Assembly (NCBI GenBank): GCA_964017065.1
Contig: OZ024786.1
Span: forward strand, 468,979-532,978
DNA from: Haliclona indistincta
Lineage: Eukaryota > Porifera > Demospongiae > Haplosclerida > Chalinidae
Direction of reading: 5' to 3'
DNA length: 64,000 nt
The position numbers were made by a program, and so were the translations under genes. Shown one piece after another: positions 51,436 to 62,769 of this stretch. A model generated the notes under the pieces. It searched no databases, had not been told where the DNA came from, and saw only the letters and a list, made by a program, of their open reading frames with translations. Within the stretch, counting starts at the first letter, position 1. Each line of letters opens with the position of its first letter.

Positions 51436-51618
51436 GTTGCAGCAGTGAGGGAGCTAGCTGGCATGAGCTGTATCGTACCAGTTCCAGCTCTGCTGTCCTT
51501 ACTGTCAGTAGACAAGTTAGAGTCACTGGTGTGTGTGGATATGAGCAACACACATGAGGACATGATCAAGATAGATAGTGAGTTCAACCAATCAGATTGT
51601 TCCAGTCACATGACATGA
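51436..51618 (+). pseudogene. Conserved 60-codon exon, right-arm copy, split from its acceptor
   Basis: Same reading as 12590-12408 (VAAVREL ... SDCSSHMT stop). The acceptor TCAG and the first nine bases are at 50749-50761. The helicase element lies between, and the exon restarts with the duplicated GTTGCAGCA, so normal splicing would be lost. Confidence 0.5.
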
Positions 51619-52612
51619 CTCCATGCAGCAGCAGCAGACCAGATTGTGCAGTGGTTATGGTAGTCACTGGACCTGACCAGCTGCTTCACTAACAAACAGA
51701 GCTGAGTGATGTGTCATCATGAAGATCTCCTCACCTGTCGATCCACTCCAGTGAGACTAGTACACCACATACTGATAGATAATGTACTCACTCACACAAG
51801 CAAAGCATGGTTTAACCTTTCTTCACTAACAATGGTGTGTGTTGACCCAGATGTGAGATGGTGAATCACTGTGTGTTGTCTAATCATTGTTAGCTGGTTA
51901 TGTGTTTTGTTTGAATGGGTCTCTCTGAATTATCTGTTGAATAATGGAAGCCTTTCTTCAACACATAATATAGATCCTTTCCTTACAACCTTTCTATGTA
52001 GCCAGCTGCCCATAAAATGCAAGAAAGGAGTGTAGAACTCCATGTCACTCCTCATACAGCATTAGGACAAGTACTTGAAAAATTTCGCTCCTTTTTTCCT
52101 TATTAGGAAGAAAGTGCCAAGTAAAATTTTTTAAGAGTGCAAACTTGTTCTGCCTTATCTACCAACCTCTACTAATATTGGAATATGAAGCTCCTTTCCA
52201 TTATGAGCTCATGATGGAGTACATTACACAATGCTTGTGAACCTGAGCTGACTTATAATGTAAATCACTTCTCTCATACTCTAGTAATTTTGGAGGTTAG
52301 AATCTCATAATTATTTATTGCAAACTCTCAGATAACGAACTCTTGGTTTTAACTTTTACAAGGTTCGTAAATATAACAAGAAAGTAGTTATTGACCTGTA
52401 TCAGTGTAGCTGTGTGTCTACTGTCCAACAGGACATATTGATGGTTGCATACTGAAGTACAGACTAGTACTTCAGAGTCCAGACTATAAATAACGTTTTC
52501 CTTGTAAGGCAATGCCAGTTCCTTCCCACTATGAACACTGTTATTACAAACCAATTAATTCTAGCTCCACTTTCCTTAGAATAACAATACTGACCTCAGT
52601 ATCCACTTTATC
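51619..52612. other. Non-coding spacer of the right inverted arm
   Basis: The first part is the reverse complement of 11880-12407; about 52140-52560 has no counterpart and no recognisable gene. Confidence 0.5.
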
Positions 52613-52650
52613 TTCCTTCCCTCCCTCCCTCCCTCCCTCCCTCCCTCCCT

Positions 52651-52716
<66 letters not shown>
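52613..52716. repeat. CCCT/CT microsatellite
   Basis: Counterpart of the GA/GGGA tract at 11446-11706. Confidence 0.95.
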
Positions 52717-52720
<4 letters not shown>

Positions 52721-52890
52721 CAGCAGCTGAGTCCTCATCTAACTGCTATCAACAGTACCAGATCAAGTCCTTATTCTCAAGGCACCACTGAGCCAACTGC
52801 TACTGGTCCCAGACCATCTCCCAACACACCATGAATCAACTATGATAACATCATGATCGTCACTATCTCATCTTCTCTTGTCAGAGCTGC

Positions 52891-53238
52891 GTCGACAGAA
52901 ATCCAGTGACTGAAGAAAACCGACAAGCATATCTGTGCTGTGGTGAGGGAATACACTGAGTAGGCTGGAGGTGGATACTATGCCAGTGTTGCTTGCAAGA
53001 ATGTCACAATGCTCTTTGAATTGGCGAGGGGCAAACAGTGTTCCATTGATTTCGTTTAGGAAGGCATTTGTCTTGACTATATACGACCCAGCTGGAGTGG
53101 GGATGGTGTATGAATAAATAAGACCTTTGTGGTCTGGATCTCGATGAGGGCGGACTGGTTGCTAGGGAGAGAAGAATCGGTTTTTTTATCGATTGCAGAG
53201 ACTAGATCGTGTAGTGTACAGCCTACAACTGTCAGCTT
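52891..53238 (-). pseudogene. COR-region fragment of an ANK gene (right copy)
   Basis: On the - strand runs from KLTVVGCTLHDLV to about LQSLDFCR, with a CTATATAC expansion and other indels. Direct copies of about 70 bp (52820-52890 and 53266-53335, containing ATCGTCACTATCTCATC) flank it, as if it was captured into the membrane-protein gene. Confidence 0.85.
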
Positions 53239-53262
53239 GTCATGCATGCTTGTCGTCGTCAC

Positions 53263-53550
53263 CTCCCAACACACCATGAATCAACTATGATAACATCATG
53301 ATCGTCACTATCTCATCTTCTCTTGTCAGAGCTGCTGTCATTCTTGTCGTCATTCTCATAATAATATCTGTGTGGCTGTGTAGTACACATGGTGTAGCAA
53401 GCATACTAGAAGATACGAACAATTTGAAAACAATCGAACATTTGAACTAAACTTGATATATGGAGTCGATAGCCCTGATGGATCTGAAAAGAGCATTCCA
53501 GTGATAGCTCGTGATAAGTTCTCATTATTATCAATTATCAATTATTATCA
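53263..53550 (+). pseudogene. Membrane-protein tail remnant (right copy)
   Basis: Hydrophobic run IMIVTISSSLVRAAVIL then VVILIIISVWLC, followed by a frame-broken basic segment. The Ser/Pro-rich tail seen in the left copy is lost after about 53525. Convergent with ANK6. Confidence 0.45.
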
Positions 53551-54064
53551 ATAGCTACAATCACTTGAACATTTTGATGATGAACACTCGGTGTTGTGAA
53601 CACTTAATTTTTAATTCTCCTTTTCATAATAATCAATTTTTTTAGAAATGCAATTTTGTCAGTTTTGTTTTTTAATTTTACTTCAAAAAAAATTTCCTGT
53701 GGTAAACTGTCAGCTTTGTGGTGATACTTTAATTGTTATTGATTCTCACGAACTCCACATGCACGTGCTTGAACACTCGCGAGTTGTGACACATCACAGA
53801 GAAAAGTGATGACATCATCAGACCACACCTTATCACTGAAAAGATATTTCCCTCATGCTCCCCACTCACTGACTATGATCACTGACCACTGAAATATTTA
53901 TAACCTCAAACACTACATAATAAAAAATTTTGTTACTAGTTCAAAATTTTAATAAAAAATTTGCTACTGGTTCAAAATTTTAAGTGTTCATATGTCAGGT
54001 CCTAGTCTTCCTGTATGAGAGACAACTGATAAACACACACACAGTCATCTACTCCAACTCACCA
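53551..54064. other. AT-rich convergent intergenic region
   Basis: No ORF. The last 70 bp match the 3' flank of other ANK genes. Confidence 0.5.
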
Positions 54065-57000
54065 TCAGGTGCTAATGTCACTGGCTAACTGATGCTCTCC
54101 TATCTCCTCTAGTGCTGTTCTCAGCACTGTCCATGATGGGATACCTTTCCGAGAGACATGGTCTTGTTGCTGCAGCCATGCTGCCAGCATCTCCGTCATA
54201 CAGTTATCCACGTTTTCACGCTTTGCTATCTCTATCTTCTGCAGTGTAGGATAAAGCAGTCCCAGAGCCAGACCAAGCTTCTTCCAACGAACAACACTTT
54301 CCAAACACATTTGCACTGCAAGCAGATCATCAATACCTGTATAGAGGAGTACCACTGTCACAACTTGTGTACATGTGTACTGTGACTCACTGAGGGTACT
54401 ACAGGGGTCACCAGTAGCAGCTGTGTCACTTGGGAGATCCTCCTTCTTTAGCTCAGCCACCTCCTGTACACACCATGGGATAGTATCAGTTCACCTACTC
54501 CCGTTTCACCTACTATCGTTTTGCCTATTAAGAGCCCAGGCATGCTGTTTGCCTAGTCACGTGCGCAAGCCGCCTTCGGCGGCTTATCTTATCGAATCGC
54601 ACTATGTACAGTGAACCCCTGGGGACGTGTCCTGTTTTCATGCCATCAAAGCTTAAAGTACAACTAAACCCCAAACCCTAAAAACCTTGTCCTAACTGCG
54701 CAAAGTCGGGAGGGTCGTCCTAAACCGGGCCTTCGGCCTTTGGTAAGCCTAAGGATCGTCGGGAGCGTCGCCCTAAACCGGGCCTTCGGCCCTTGATAAA
54801 CCTAAGCCAAGGATCGTCGGGAGGGTCGTCCTAAACAGGGCCTTCAGCCCTAGCTAAGGATCGTTGGGAGGGTCGTTCTAATCAGGGCCTCGATCTGGCA
54901 CTCACTAAGGATATTAGCTGAAAACTTAAGTTTCTGCAACAAAAAAAAACAAAAATAGACATGCACACTACGAGAATCGAACTCCGAATGATTGCATTAC
55001 AAACCACCACGTACACTAAACCGCTGAGCCACCGGAACCTGACTGGTCTGTGCTACAAACAAGCCTTTATAGTGATTCAATACGTGCGGGCACGTAGATT
55101 GTAAACGGGTTAAATAATAATGACACGCCCCCAGGGGTTCACTGTACATAGTGCGATTCGCGATCGATTCATATTATCTACGTGCCTGCGTACAGAATCA
55201 CTATAAAGGCTTGTTTGTAGCACTGACTAATCAGCTGTTTCCGGTAACTAAGTGGTTTAGTGCAGCGGTTTGTAATACAAATGCGCAGGGTTTGATTCTC
55301 ACTGTGTACATATATTTTTTTTCCAGAAAACTTGGAAGTTTTTTAGCTAGTCGAGACAGCTCGACAATCCTTAGTGAAGGCCGAAGGTCCTGTTTAGGAC
55401 GACCGTCTCAACAACCTTTAGCTAGGGTTGAAGGCCCGGTTTAGGACGATCTTCCCGACTTTGCGCAGTTATGAGGTTTCTAGAGTTTAGGGTTTTGTTT
55501 TATAATTATGGTAGGCGAAACAAAACGACTTAGATCCTTAGTAGGCAAACTGGGAGTAGGCGAACAGCTAGGTACCAAATCAGAAACATTACTACCATCA
55601 CATGCTACAGTACAGCTCACCAGAGGATTGCTGCCTGCAAACAGACTCAGCTTGTCCAGATTCTCTCTCAGTTCCTTGTACACTAGTGAGTCCACCTTAG
55701 AGTGATGGCAGAGCTTTTGTACCTCATGGAGGAGGGGAGCAGGAACTGGCTGGTCAGCCATGACAGGGTTGAATAGCTGACAGATGGAGGTGGAACTAAG
55801 CTGTTGATATGGCTCAAAGGGAAGCGATTGGACTCTAAAGAAACTACGCCCATCTTGATAACTGGGAACCACTGACTTGCGAAGGAGGACACATCGAGCG
55901 ACGTGATGGATGTCGAATAGGTCAGAGTCGGGCAGGTTATCCAGAGGGAATCGCTGGATGAGATCAGGAGAGATGAGGAACTCACGTACATTGAGACGAT
56001 GGCAATACTGCTGTTGGAGGTGACGAACTAGACCAATGAGAGAACTGCGGAGTTCAGCATGCTCAATTGGAGTGGAGTCATTACACGACATAGCCACCAA
56101 CACACATCGGTTGTTGTCAAGGAGCTCTATCACCGTTGTGATGTCATCATAATTTCTCCAGAAGATGCCGTTCCTCCACACTCTGCACATGCGATTGAGA
56201 CCTTGACTGGCTTGAGGAAACTTGTAAGCCACTGAGAGGAGAAGGACATGAAGAAAATGAGAGCTAAAGAACTCGTGTGAATCCACACACCTCAGACACC
56301 AGCCAAACTGTAGCGCTCCATGCTGGACGAGGCTTTCTGGTCGCTCTGACTGAACGAGACCAGGGAAGAAAAGAAGATCAGCTGTGGAGTGAGATGGTGT
56401 AGTCTGGAGGTTGGTGTTCTCTAGTTCTGATGGCTCAACTGGTCGACAGAAATCCAGTGACTGAAGAAATTCGACTAGCATATCTGTGTTGTGGTGAGGG
56501 ATTACGCTGGAGGTGGATACCATACTGAGTAGGCTGGAGGTGGAAACTATACCAGTGTTGCTGGCAAGAATGTCACGACGCTCTTTGAATGCAAACAGTG
56601 CTCCATTGATTGCTTGTAGCAAGTCATTTGACTTCACAACGACCCAGCTGGATTGGGGATGGTGTATGAAAAGGATGAGGCCTTTATCACTGAGTGTGGT
56701 CAGGATCTCAGTAAGGACAGACTGGTCGCTAGGGAGACAAGAATCGTTTTCTTTATCAATTGCAGAGACTAGATCGTGTAGTGTACAGCCTACTGTCAGC
56801 TTTGTACGAAGGAATGCGTAGACGACGTAACTGTAGAAGTGGATGACGGGCTGACTGGGAGTGATGGCTTTCTCCCAGTCATCCGCTCCACTGTCTCCTG
56901 TTAGAATCAGTTTAAAGAACGTGGGCACTGGGAAGGCTATCCTGCACTCTTCAAATGGTTCAAATAGTTTGATGATGTCATAGTTGAGACTAGCAAAGGA

Positions 57001-57588
57001 CAATGCAGTGTCGCCAGAATTGTTCTTAGCCAGTGGATTGACTTGACCAGTTGATAACAGATATTGTACAACGTGGGCGTGGTGATTAGCACAAGCAAGG
57101 TGAAGTGGTGTCCAGGCGCCATCAGTGGTCTCGCATGCTGATGGGTTACAGTGTTTCTCTCTGATGAGGTACTGAGCAATGTTGAGGTGACCATTATGAC
57201 AAGCTAGGTGAAGTGGTGTCCACCTACGATTGTTTTTCTCCATAGGGTCGCATTGCAGTTCAGTGATGAAATATTTTATAACCTCGACGTGTCCATTGCG
57301 GGCGGCATAGTGCAACGGAATCTGTCCCGCGCTGTCCTTACTGTTGGCGGCGCAGTGGTACACAGACACTAGCGCAGTAACGACATCTCCCCAGCCCCAG
57401 TACGCAGCTAGGTGGAGCAGAGTCACTGCCATTGCAACCCCCAAGAAATCTAACTTAAACGTTGTCGTGATGGTACGGACAGCTGGTAGTGGTATGCGGG
57501 GTAGTAGCTGCTCCGCCATCAGCTTGTTCTCTTTCTTGAACGCGCTAATACAATCTTCCTCATCTTGTTGTTGTTGTTCAGCCATCAT
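54065..57588 (-). CDS. ANK6: ankyrin-COR-Death protein lacking the Roc GTPase
   Basis: Exons 57588-55621, 54463-54391 and 54336-54065, about 770 residues. Start MMAEQQQQDEED. The Roc remnant reads LILTGDSGADDWEKAI and then passes in frame into COR, as in ANK4. Exon 1 resembles ANK4, but the Death domain is a different type (VRWKKLGLALGLLYPTLQKI), shared with the 6558 fragment. Intron 1 holds the 1.1-kb fold-back element. Intron 2 is 54 bp, divisible by three and stop-free, so retention would give a slightly longer protein. Confidence 0.85.
54476..55582. mobile_element. Fold-back element with tRNA-like arms in ANK6 intron 1
   Basis: Same element as 29868-31352 but without the nested MITE. tRNA-like segments at 54966-55044 (-) and 55239-55309 (+, intact B box GGTTTGATTC). 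The same intronic insertion point supports descent from one insertion before ANK4 and ANK6 separated. Confidence 0.8.
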
Positions 57589-57614
57589 GATCGAATAAGA
57601 TGAGGTAAAGTGGC

Positions 57615-57690
57615 CTATTTCCGGCCACTGTTTGGTTTGCACGCACCGAGCGCCAAGACGAACGAGCCGAAAGCTCTTGCACTGGGTTAG
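57615..57690. mobile_element. Stub of GGTAAAGTGG-family element upstream of ANK6
   Basis: GGTAAAGTGGCCTATTTCC followed by about 55 bp matching the ANK4 flank, then a sudden switch at TTAGCCTCGTCCCCAG, itself similar to the termini of the helicase-bearing element. Confidence 0.65.
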
Positions 57691-57864
57691 CCTCGTCCCC
57701 AGCCAGCAGTCGGATCGCCAATGGTAAGATCACGTGAATTTATTTGCACTATGACGTCAACTTCCGCAGTAGAAAGCACGACCACCTGGTGAGTGTAGAA
57801 AAACTCTCTCTGGCCGAGATTTGAAGAGGCAAAGCACGCAGCTATCTATCAAATCCAAGTGCCA

Positions 57865-58035
57865 ATGGTCTCTCTAATGTTAGTAAATAGACCAAGAGAA
57901 GGTTATCCGTGCAAGACTGGTATACTAGAGTACGTCAACCGTCGTGTTGTCTCTACATCGTCCAGTGTCAATTCCCAAAGTATTCACAACCATCTCGCGT
58001 GGGAAGTGTGGGACAAGCTGTTATTGGAATATGTG
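57865..58035 (+). CDS. Possible first exon of an unknown gene
   Basis: 57 codons from ATG (MVSLMLVNRPREGYPCKTG...) to a GTAGGT donor after LLLEYV. Composition is protein-like, but no homology is recognised and the retroelement follows within 50 bp. Confidence 0.25.
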
Positions 58036-58082
58036 GTAGGTGCATGTGTGACAGATGGTGGCGGAAGATCACGTGAGTCAAG

Positions 58083-61000
58083 ATGGTGGCGGAAGATGGC
58101 ATTCACCTCTCGCAACCTGCGGCATCCTCACCTGACAACTCCGTGATTGACTGGTCGTTTGTCGACATTGAGTTTAGCTCTATTCTACTACCTGTCGAGC
58201 TTCGGCTTAACAGTGATGAGATTTCTGCTGCTGAGGCGGGTGATATCTTCGTTTCTCTATTAAAAGCTCACCTTGAACGTTTCGTAGACAAGGATAGCAA
58301 GACCACGACATCTTCTAGTGCACTCGTCCGTCGCCCGAGAAGAATTGACCTCCTCGTAGAAAAGCTGAAGTCTGAAAAAAACCAGTGTCGGAATCAAATT
58401 AAGCAAAATCCACCCCAGTTTCAGGCTGTTAATCGCCTGTATTCTAAAGCTCTAAAAGCTCAAAAAAGTCTCTCAACAGCTCAACTGATGAGAAAGAATG
58501 AGAAATCTTTTAGGGAGAACCCTTGGAACTATGCCAAGTCTATATGTGACCAAAAAATCCATCAAGAACCATCTTGTTCTGCAAAAACAGCCTATGTTCA
58601 CTTTTCAAATATAAGTGCTCCTGACCATAATTATCAAGTATTTCCACCTTGGATTTTCAGAAGTCATGCCCATGCCTGATGAGGATTCCCTTGAGGAATT
58701 TGATATGTCTCCTATTACACCTGGCCTGGTAAAAGGCATACTTAAATCCAGGTCCTCTAGCTCTGCCCCAGGGGACGACGGCATTTCCTATCACCATCTA
58801 AAAAAATTACCATCAACTCATCATTTTCTTGCCACTCTCTTCTCTAAGATCCTTTTTAAGTCCCAAGCACCACCTGCTTCATGGAGCTGTGCTAGATTAA
58901 AGTTAATTCACAAACGTGGAGATGCCTCAAACCCTGAGAACTTCCGGCCTATTGCTCTCACTTCGGTTGTAGGAAAACTTCTCAACAAAATTATTGCAAC
59001 TCGGCTGGAGGAGTTCCTGCTTCAGAATAAAATATTGGATCCATCTCTTCAAAAAGGTTTCCTCACAGGAATTAACGGTACTATGGAACACATTTTCAGT
59101 CTTACATGCAGCTATGATTGACAATGCTAGGGTTAATTCACTCCCCCTCTCTCTTACCTTCATTGACTTGAGGAATGCGTTTGGCTCGGTCTCTCATGAT
59201 TACATCCAAGATATTCTTGAGTATGTCCAACTGCCTAAGGAAGTTCAGGAATATATTTCAGCCTTCTATGGGAAGCTTTCAGCTTACATAGCCACCAAGG
59301 ATTGGAAAACACCTCGTTTTAGTATTGAGAGAGGTGTATTTCAAGGTGATACTCTCTCTCCTTTAATATTCCTCCTCGCTTTCAATCCAATAATCGAGGC
59401 CATCAATAGTGTTGAGCCAGGGTTCCAACTTATGCTTCCCTCTCAGTCTTGCAATGAGGCTTCCTTACCTGGTATAAACACATATATTTATGCACGTTGG
59501 GATGAAGAGGGATCTGATGAACCCCCAGGTTGGTATTTGGCAAAAATCCTCTCAATTGATTCGATGGGGTTGGCTGTGTTAAAGTATAGAAAAGGGAATT
59601 TAACGGAAGAAGTGAACTTGTCTTCAATCAAGTGGATCGTAGCCATCAACGGAAGAGGAAAGTGGTTTCTTCCCCTGAAAAATGACCAACAGGAAACATC
59701 TGATCGTCAACAGCTTCTTTCCTCCTCACCCCACGGAGTGAAGGGTTTTGCTGACGACCTAACAGTGATTTCGCCTAATAAGGAACAGCACAAAATTACT
59801 CTTGCTGTACTTGTTAGAAAGTGCAAAGATTTGGGTTTACAAATCAGAGCAGATAAATGTGTCTCGATGGTCTTTAACGGGCATTCGATGGTCGATTCGA
59901 CCTTTGACGTTGGAGACGGAGTTACCAAGAATATAAGGGAGCAGCCAACAAAATTCCTGGGGTGTGTGGTGGCATCCTCCCCGAAAGCATCCAAGACTCA
60001 TGCTGGAAAACTCCTCCTTGAAGATTTCTCGAAAAAGCTTCAGAATCTTAACCGTAATAAAATACGAGGAGAGTATAAATTATGGATTTATAAACGATAC
60101 CTCACTCAGACCTTTCGTTTCTTCTTGTCAGTTAACACCATCCCTGCTACATATTATTTCTAAAATGCAGAGTCTGGGAATGAAAATGCTAAAAAATTGG
60201 CTTGGCCTTACACGCTCGACAAGTGTTGCAGTATTACACCATCCTGATGTTATTGGTGTTCCTCATCTCCCCCAATTGCAGACCAAAGCTAAACTTACGT
60301 TTCTTGCTTCAATTGACTCTTCGGCAGATCCCCTGATTCAAGAATTAACCAAATATTGTCTTTCTGAACCTACTGCGGTACGGTTAGGAATCTCTGAGGC
60401 TGCAGGCTCTCTTTTCTTAAAGGCTAGAGATTCAATATCGTCAATAACGAGGAAGACGCTGCATCGGGCTTGTGGGATAGTTGCGAGAGGTAGTGATAGA
60501 GACCACTGGGATGATCACCTTAACAATCTTACTGTCCAAAACAAATTTAAGAGCATTTGCCAATTGGAGTCCGACAACCACGTTTGGGATCGTATCCAGC
60601 GTGGTTTACCGCCCGGTCAACTCTCATTCCTTCTCAGGGCTGGGTCTGATACTCTACCAACTCCGCTTAACTTAAAGAGATGGAATTTGAGAGTGGATTC
60701 CAAATGTCACCTATGTGGTTCTAGTACTCGCACTGTGTTCCACATCCTAAATGGATGCCCGGTGGCCCTGGATCAAGCTAGGTACACGTGGAGACACGAC
60801 AGTGTCCTTTGGAGATTTGACAAGGCCATACGTTCCCACTTGTTAGAGGGTGACCATCTGTATTCTGACATCTCTGGTCTTAGAGCTCATGAAAACCCCC
60901 AGTCAACAGCCCCTCATGACTTGACGATTACAACTGCGAGACCTGATATGGTATATATGAGTGGTAATTCTGTTATATTGGTAGAACTAACTGTACCCTC

Positions 61001-61157
61001 TAATTCATACGATCATCTGTGCAATGCACAGAATCGTAAGAGACAGAAACCCCTCTATCAATTGCTGCTGAGTGAGCTGGACTCTCTCGGGAAACAAGCT
61101 TCATTGCACAGGGCTAAAAGCCCCGGTATCCAAGTTGCATACCGTCTTGTTAACTAG
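58083..61157 (+). mobile_element. Non-LTR retrotransposon with restriction-like endonuclease, degenerate
   Basis: One ORF broken by three frame changes: 58083-58679, 58615-59121, 58994-60163, 59964-61157. An N-terminal basic region comes first. RT follows with FRPIALTSVVGKLLNK, motif A FIDLRNAFGSV (about 59159), motif B GVFQGDTLSPLIF (about 59335) and motif C FADD (about 59745). Then a zinc knuckle CHLCGSSTRTVFHILNGC (about 60700) and an endonuclease signature RPD...VELTVP (about 60945-60995), typical of R2/NeSL/Hero-type elements. ELTVP is closest to Hero in my judgement. No N-terminal zinc fingers seen, so 5' truncation is possible. The start context repeats ATGGTGGCGGAAGAT. Confidence 0.85.
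59468..59660 (+). other. Tudor/SH3-like insertion within the RT
   Basis: Between motifs B and C the protein reads YIYARWDEEGSDEPPGWYLA and then a VLKYRKGN / EEVNLSSIKW pattern. This resembles a small beta-barrel reader fold (Tudor-like W..WY.A.I...V.Y..G..E.V.L). Resemblance judged by eye. Confidence 0.5.
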
Positions 61158-61640
61158 AAGTTACCAGTAGTTTGCCAGCTTTGGGAATTGTGGGAAATCA
61201 GCAAGTAAACTCTTGCGAACGGACAACAGTTTACAAGAACGATTTACAACTTGGTAACTGGGGGTTTCCCAGCTTGTAAACTGTGGTTTCCAGTTAGCGT
61301 TTTATGCAAACTGCTTTGTACACAGATGTCTCCATTTGTATACAGCATTGTAAACCAGCATGCAAACTACTACTGAGAATTTTTACTGGTTTCACGTATA
61401 AAATTTTTATTTCCAAAAAAAATTAATAATTACATAAAAAGTAATAAAAATAGTCAATGCTGCTAAGTTCTGCCTTTCTCTTTAACTTTTCTTTCTCTTA
61501 GACTTTCTGCATACTTCCTAGATAACAACAAAATGTTAAAATGTGAATACTGTGAAGACAAAACTTACTAGTTTTGTCAAAGAACTGCATCTTCTCTAGA
61601 TCATGTAGTCAGAACATACTGTCCTCTTATCCATGTCACT
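61158..61640. other. 3' flank of the retrotransposon
   Basis: Contains degenerate inverted bits (GTTTACAAG/CTTGTAAAC) and A-rich sequence near 61400-61450. The true 3' end of the element is not identified. Confidence 0.4.
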
Positions 61641-62130
61641 CGTAACTACAGCGTACAGATAGAAAGTTACATCAAGCAACACACAATGCTTACTTATTCT
61701 CTTTCCTAGGTCAAACAGCCACTTGTGAAGTTCATGTGAACTAAGGTATAGAAGAAAGTTACATCAAACAACAAATAATCACTTACCATTCTATCCCTTT
61801 AGCTTGAAGAGTGCTTGTCAGCTAACTAGAGTACAGAAAGTTACATCAAGCAACATTATTGCTTACCATTCTATTCCCTAGGTTATAGAGTGCTTGTCAG
61901 CGAACTAGGGTACAGAAAAGTAACGTCAAACAACACATACTGCTTACCATTCTATTCCCTAGGTTGAAGAGTGCTTGTCAGCGAACTAGGGTACAGAAAA
62001 GTAACATCAAACAACATTATTGCTTACCATTCTATTCCCTATAGGTTGAAGAGTGTTTGTCAGCGAACTATAGGGTACGGAAAAGTTACATCTTTCAACA
62101 CATATCACTTACCATTCTCTTGCTTAGGAC
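61641..62130 (+). repeat. Tandem repeat of about 76 bp
   Basis: About six diverged units containing CTTACCATTCTATTCCCTAG and GTGCTTGTCAGC. No coding potential. Confidence 0.8.
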
Positions 62131-62299
62131 AAACAGCTTTGTGAACTATGGCCTATAGAAAGAATCATGTTACTAACACAATTCTAGGACAAGAGGCACC
62201 TGTAAACTACTGCACATAAACGAACTATATTAATTACATGTATACTAAAAATATACCAAAATTCACATCAACTAGGAACGTTTCACACTGACTACCACG

Positions 62300-62769
62300 C
62301 TAGCTTAATGTTCTCTAAGCACAGATACTACAAATCACAATTGCCCTCCTCACGCGACTCATACAGTACAGATCATCACTCACTTCCAGGGACTTCGTCA
62401 CTTCGAGCTCCACGCGTGCTTCATACAACACCGCGAGCAACACCGCCATCTTTCTATGTTTTGGCGCCCAATCGAGTTGTCCTCGACCAATCAAAACGCA
62501 CCGCGAACATAACGCGGGGAATACTGGCGGGCCATGGCGGCTGTCCTAACAGGTGTGATGCGATGGCATATGGCTGGTGGTACAGGCGAAGTAGAGGGCG
62601 ATCCACTACAAAGAATGAAACTTATTGGTTCAAAACATGGAAAGGCAGAAAAGAAAGAATGAAGACAGAGAAACCGAGGGAAGAAATGCATTTACAGCAT
62701 CAAAAGAAAGCACAAGGATTGGGGCTCTATAAAAACGGAACTGAGGAACTGAAAGGCCAGTTTATCTAA
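62300..62769. other. GC-richer patch, doubtful ORF
   Basis: Locally higher CpG content (for example GCGCCCAATCGAG, ACGCGGGG) between about 62340 and 62540 could be a promoter. The 153-codon + strand ORF lacks recognisable features and I do not call it a gene. Confidence 0.25.

Noticed and set aside
58083..61157. Intron-containing host gene
   Set aside because: Overlapping frame changes without splice signals, plus RT and endonuclease motifs, indicate a decayed retrotransposon ORF.
62308..62769. 153-codon ORF
   Set aside because: No recognisable domain; composition fits chance opening of a GC-richer patch. Kept only as a possible promoter region.
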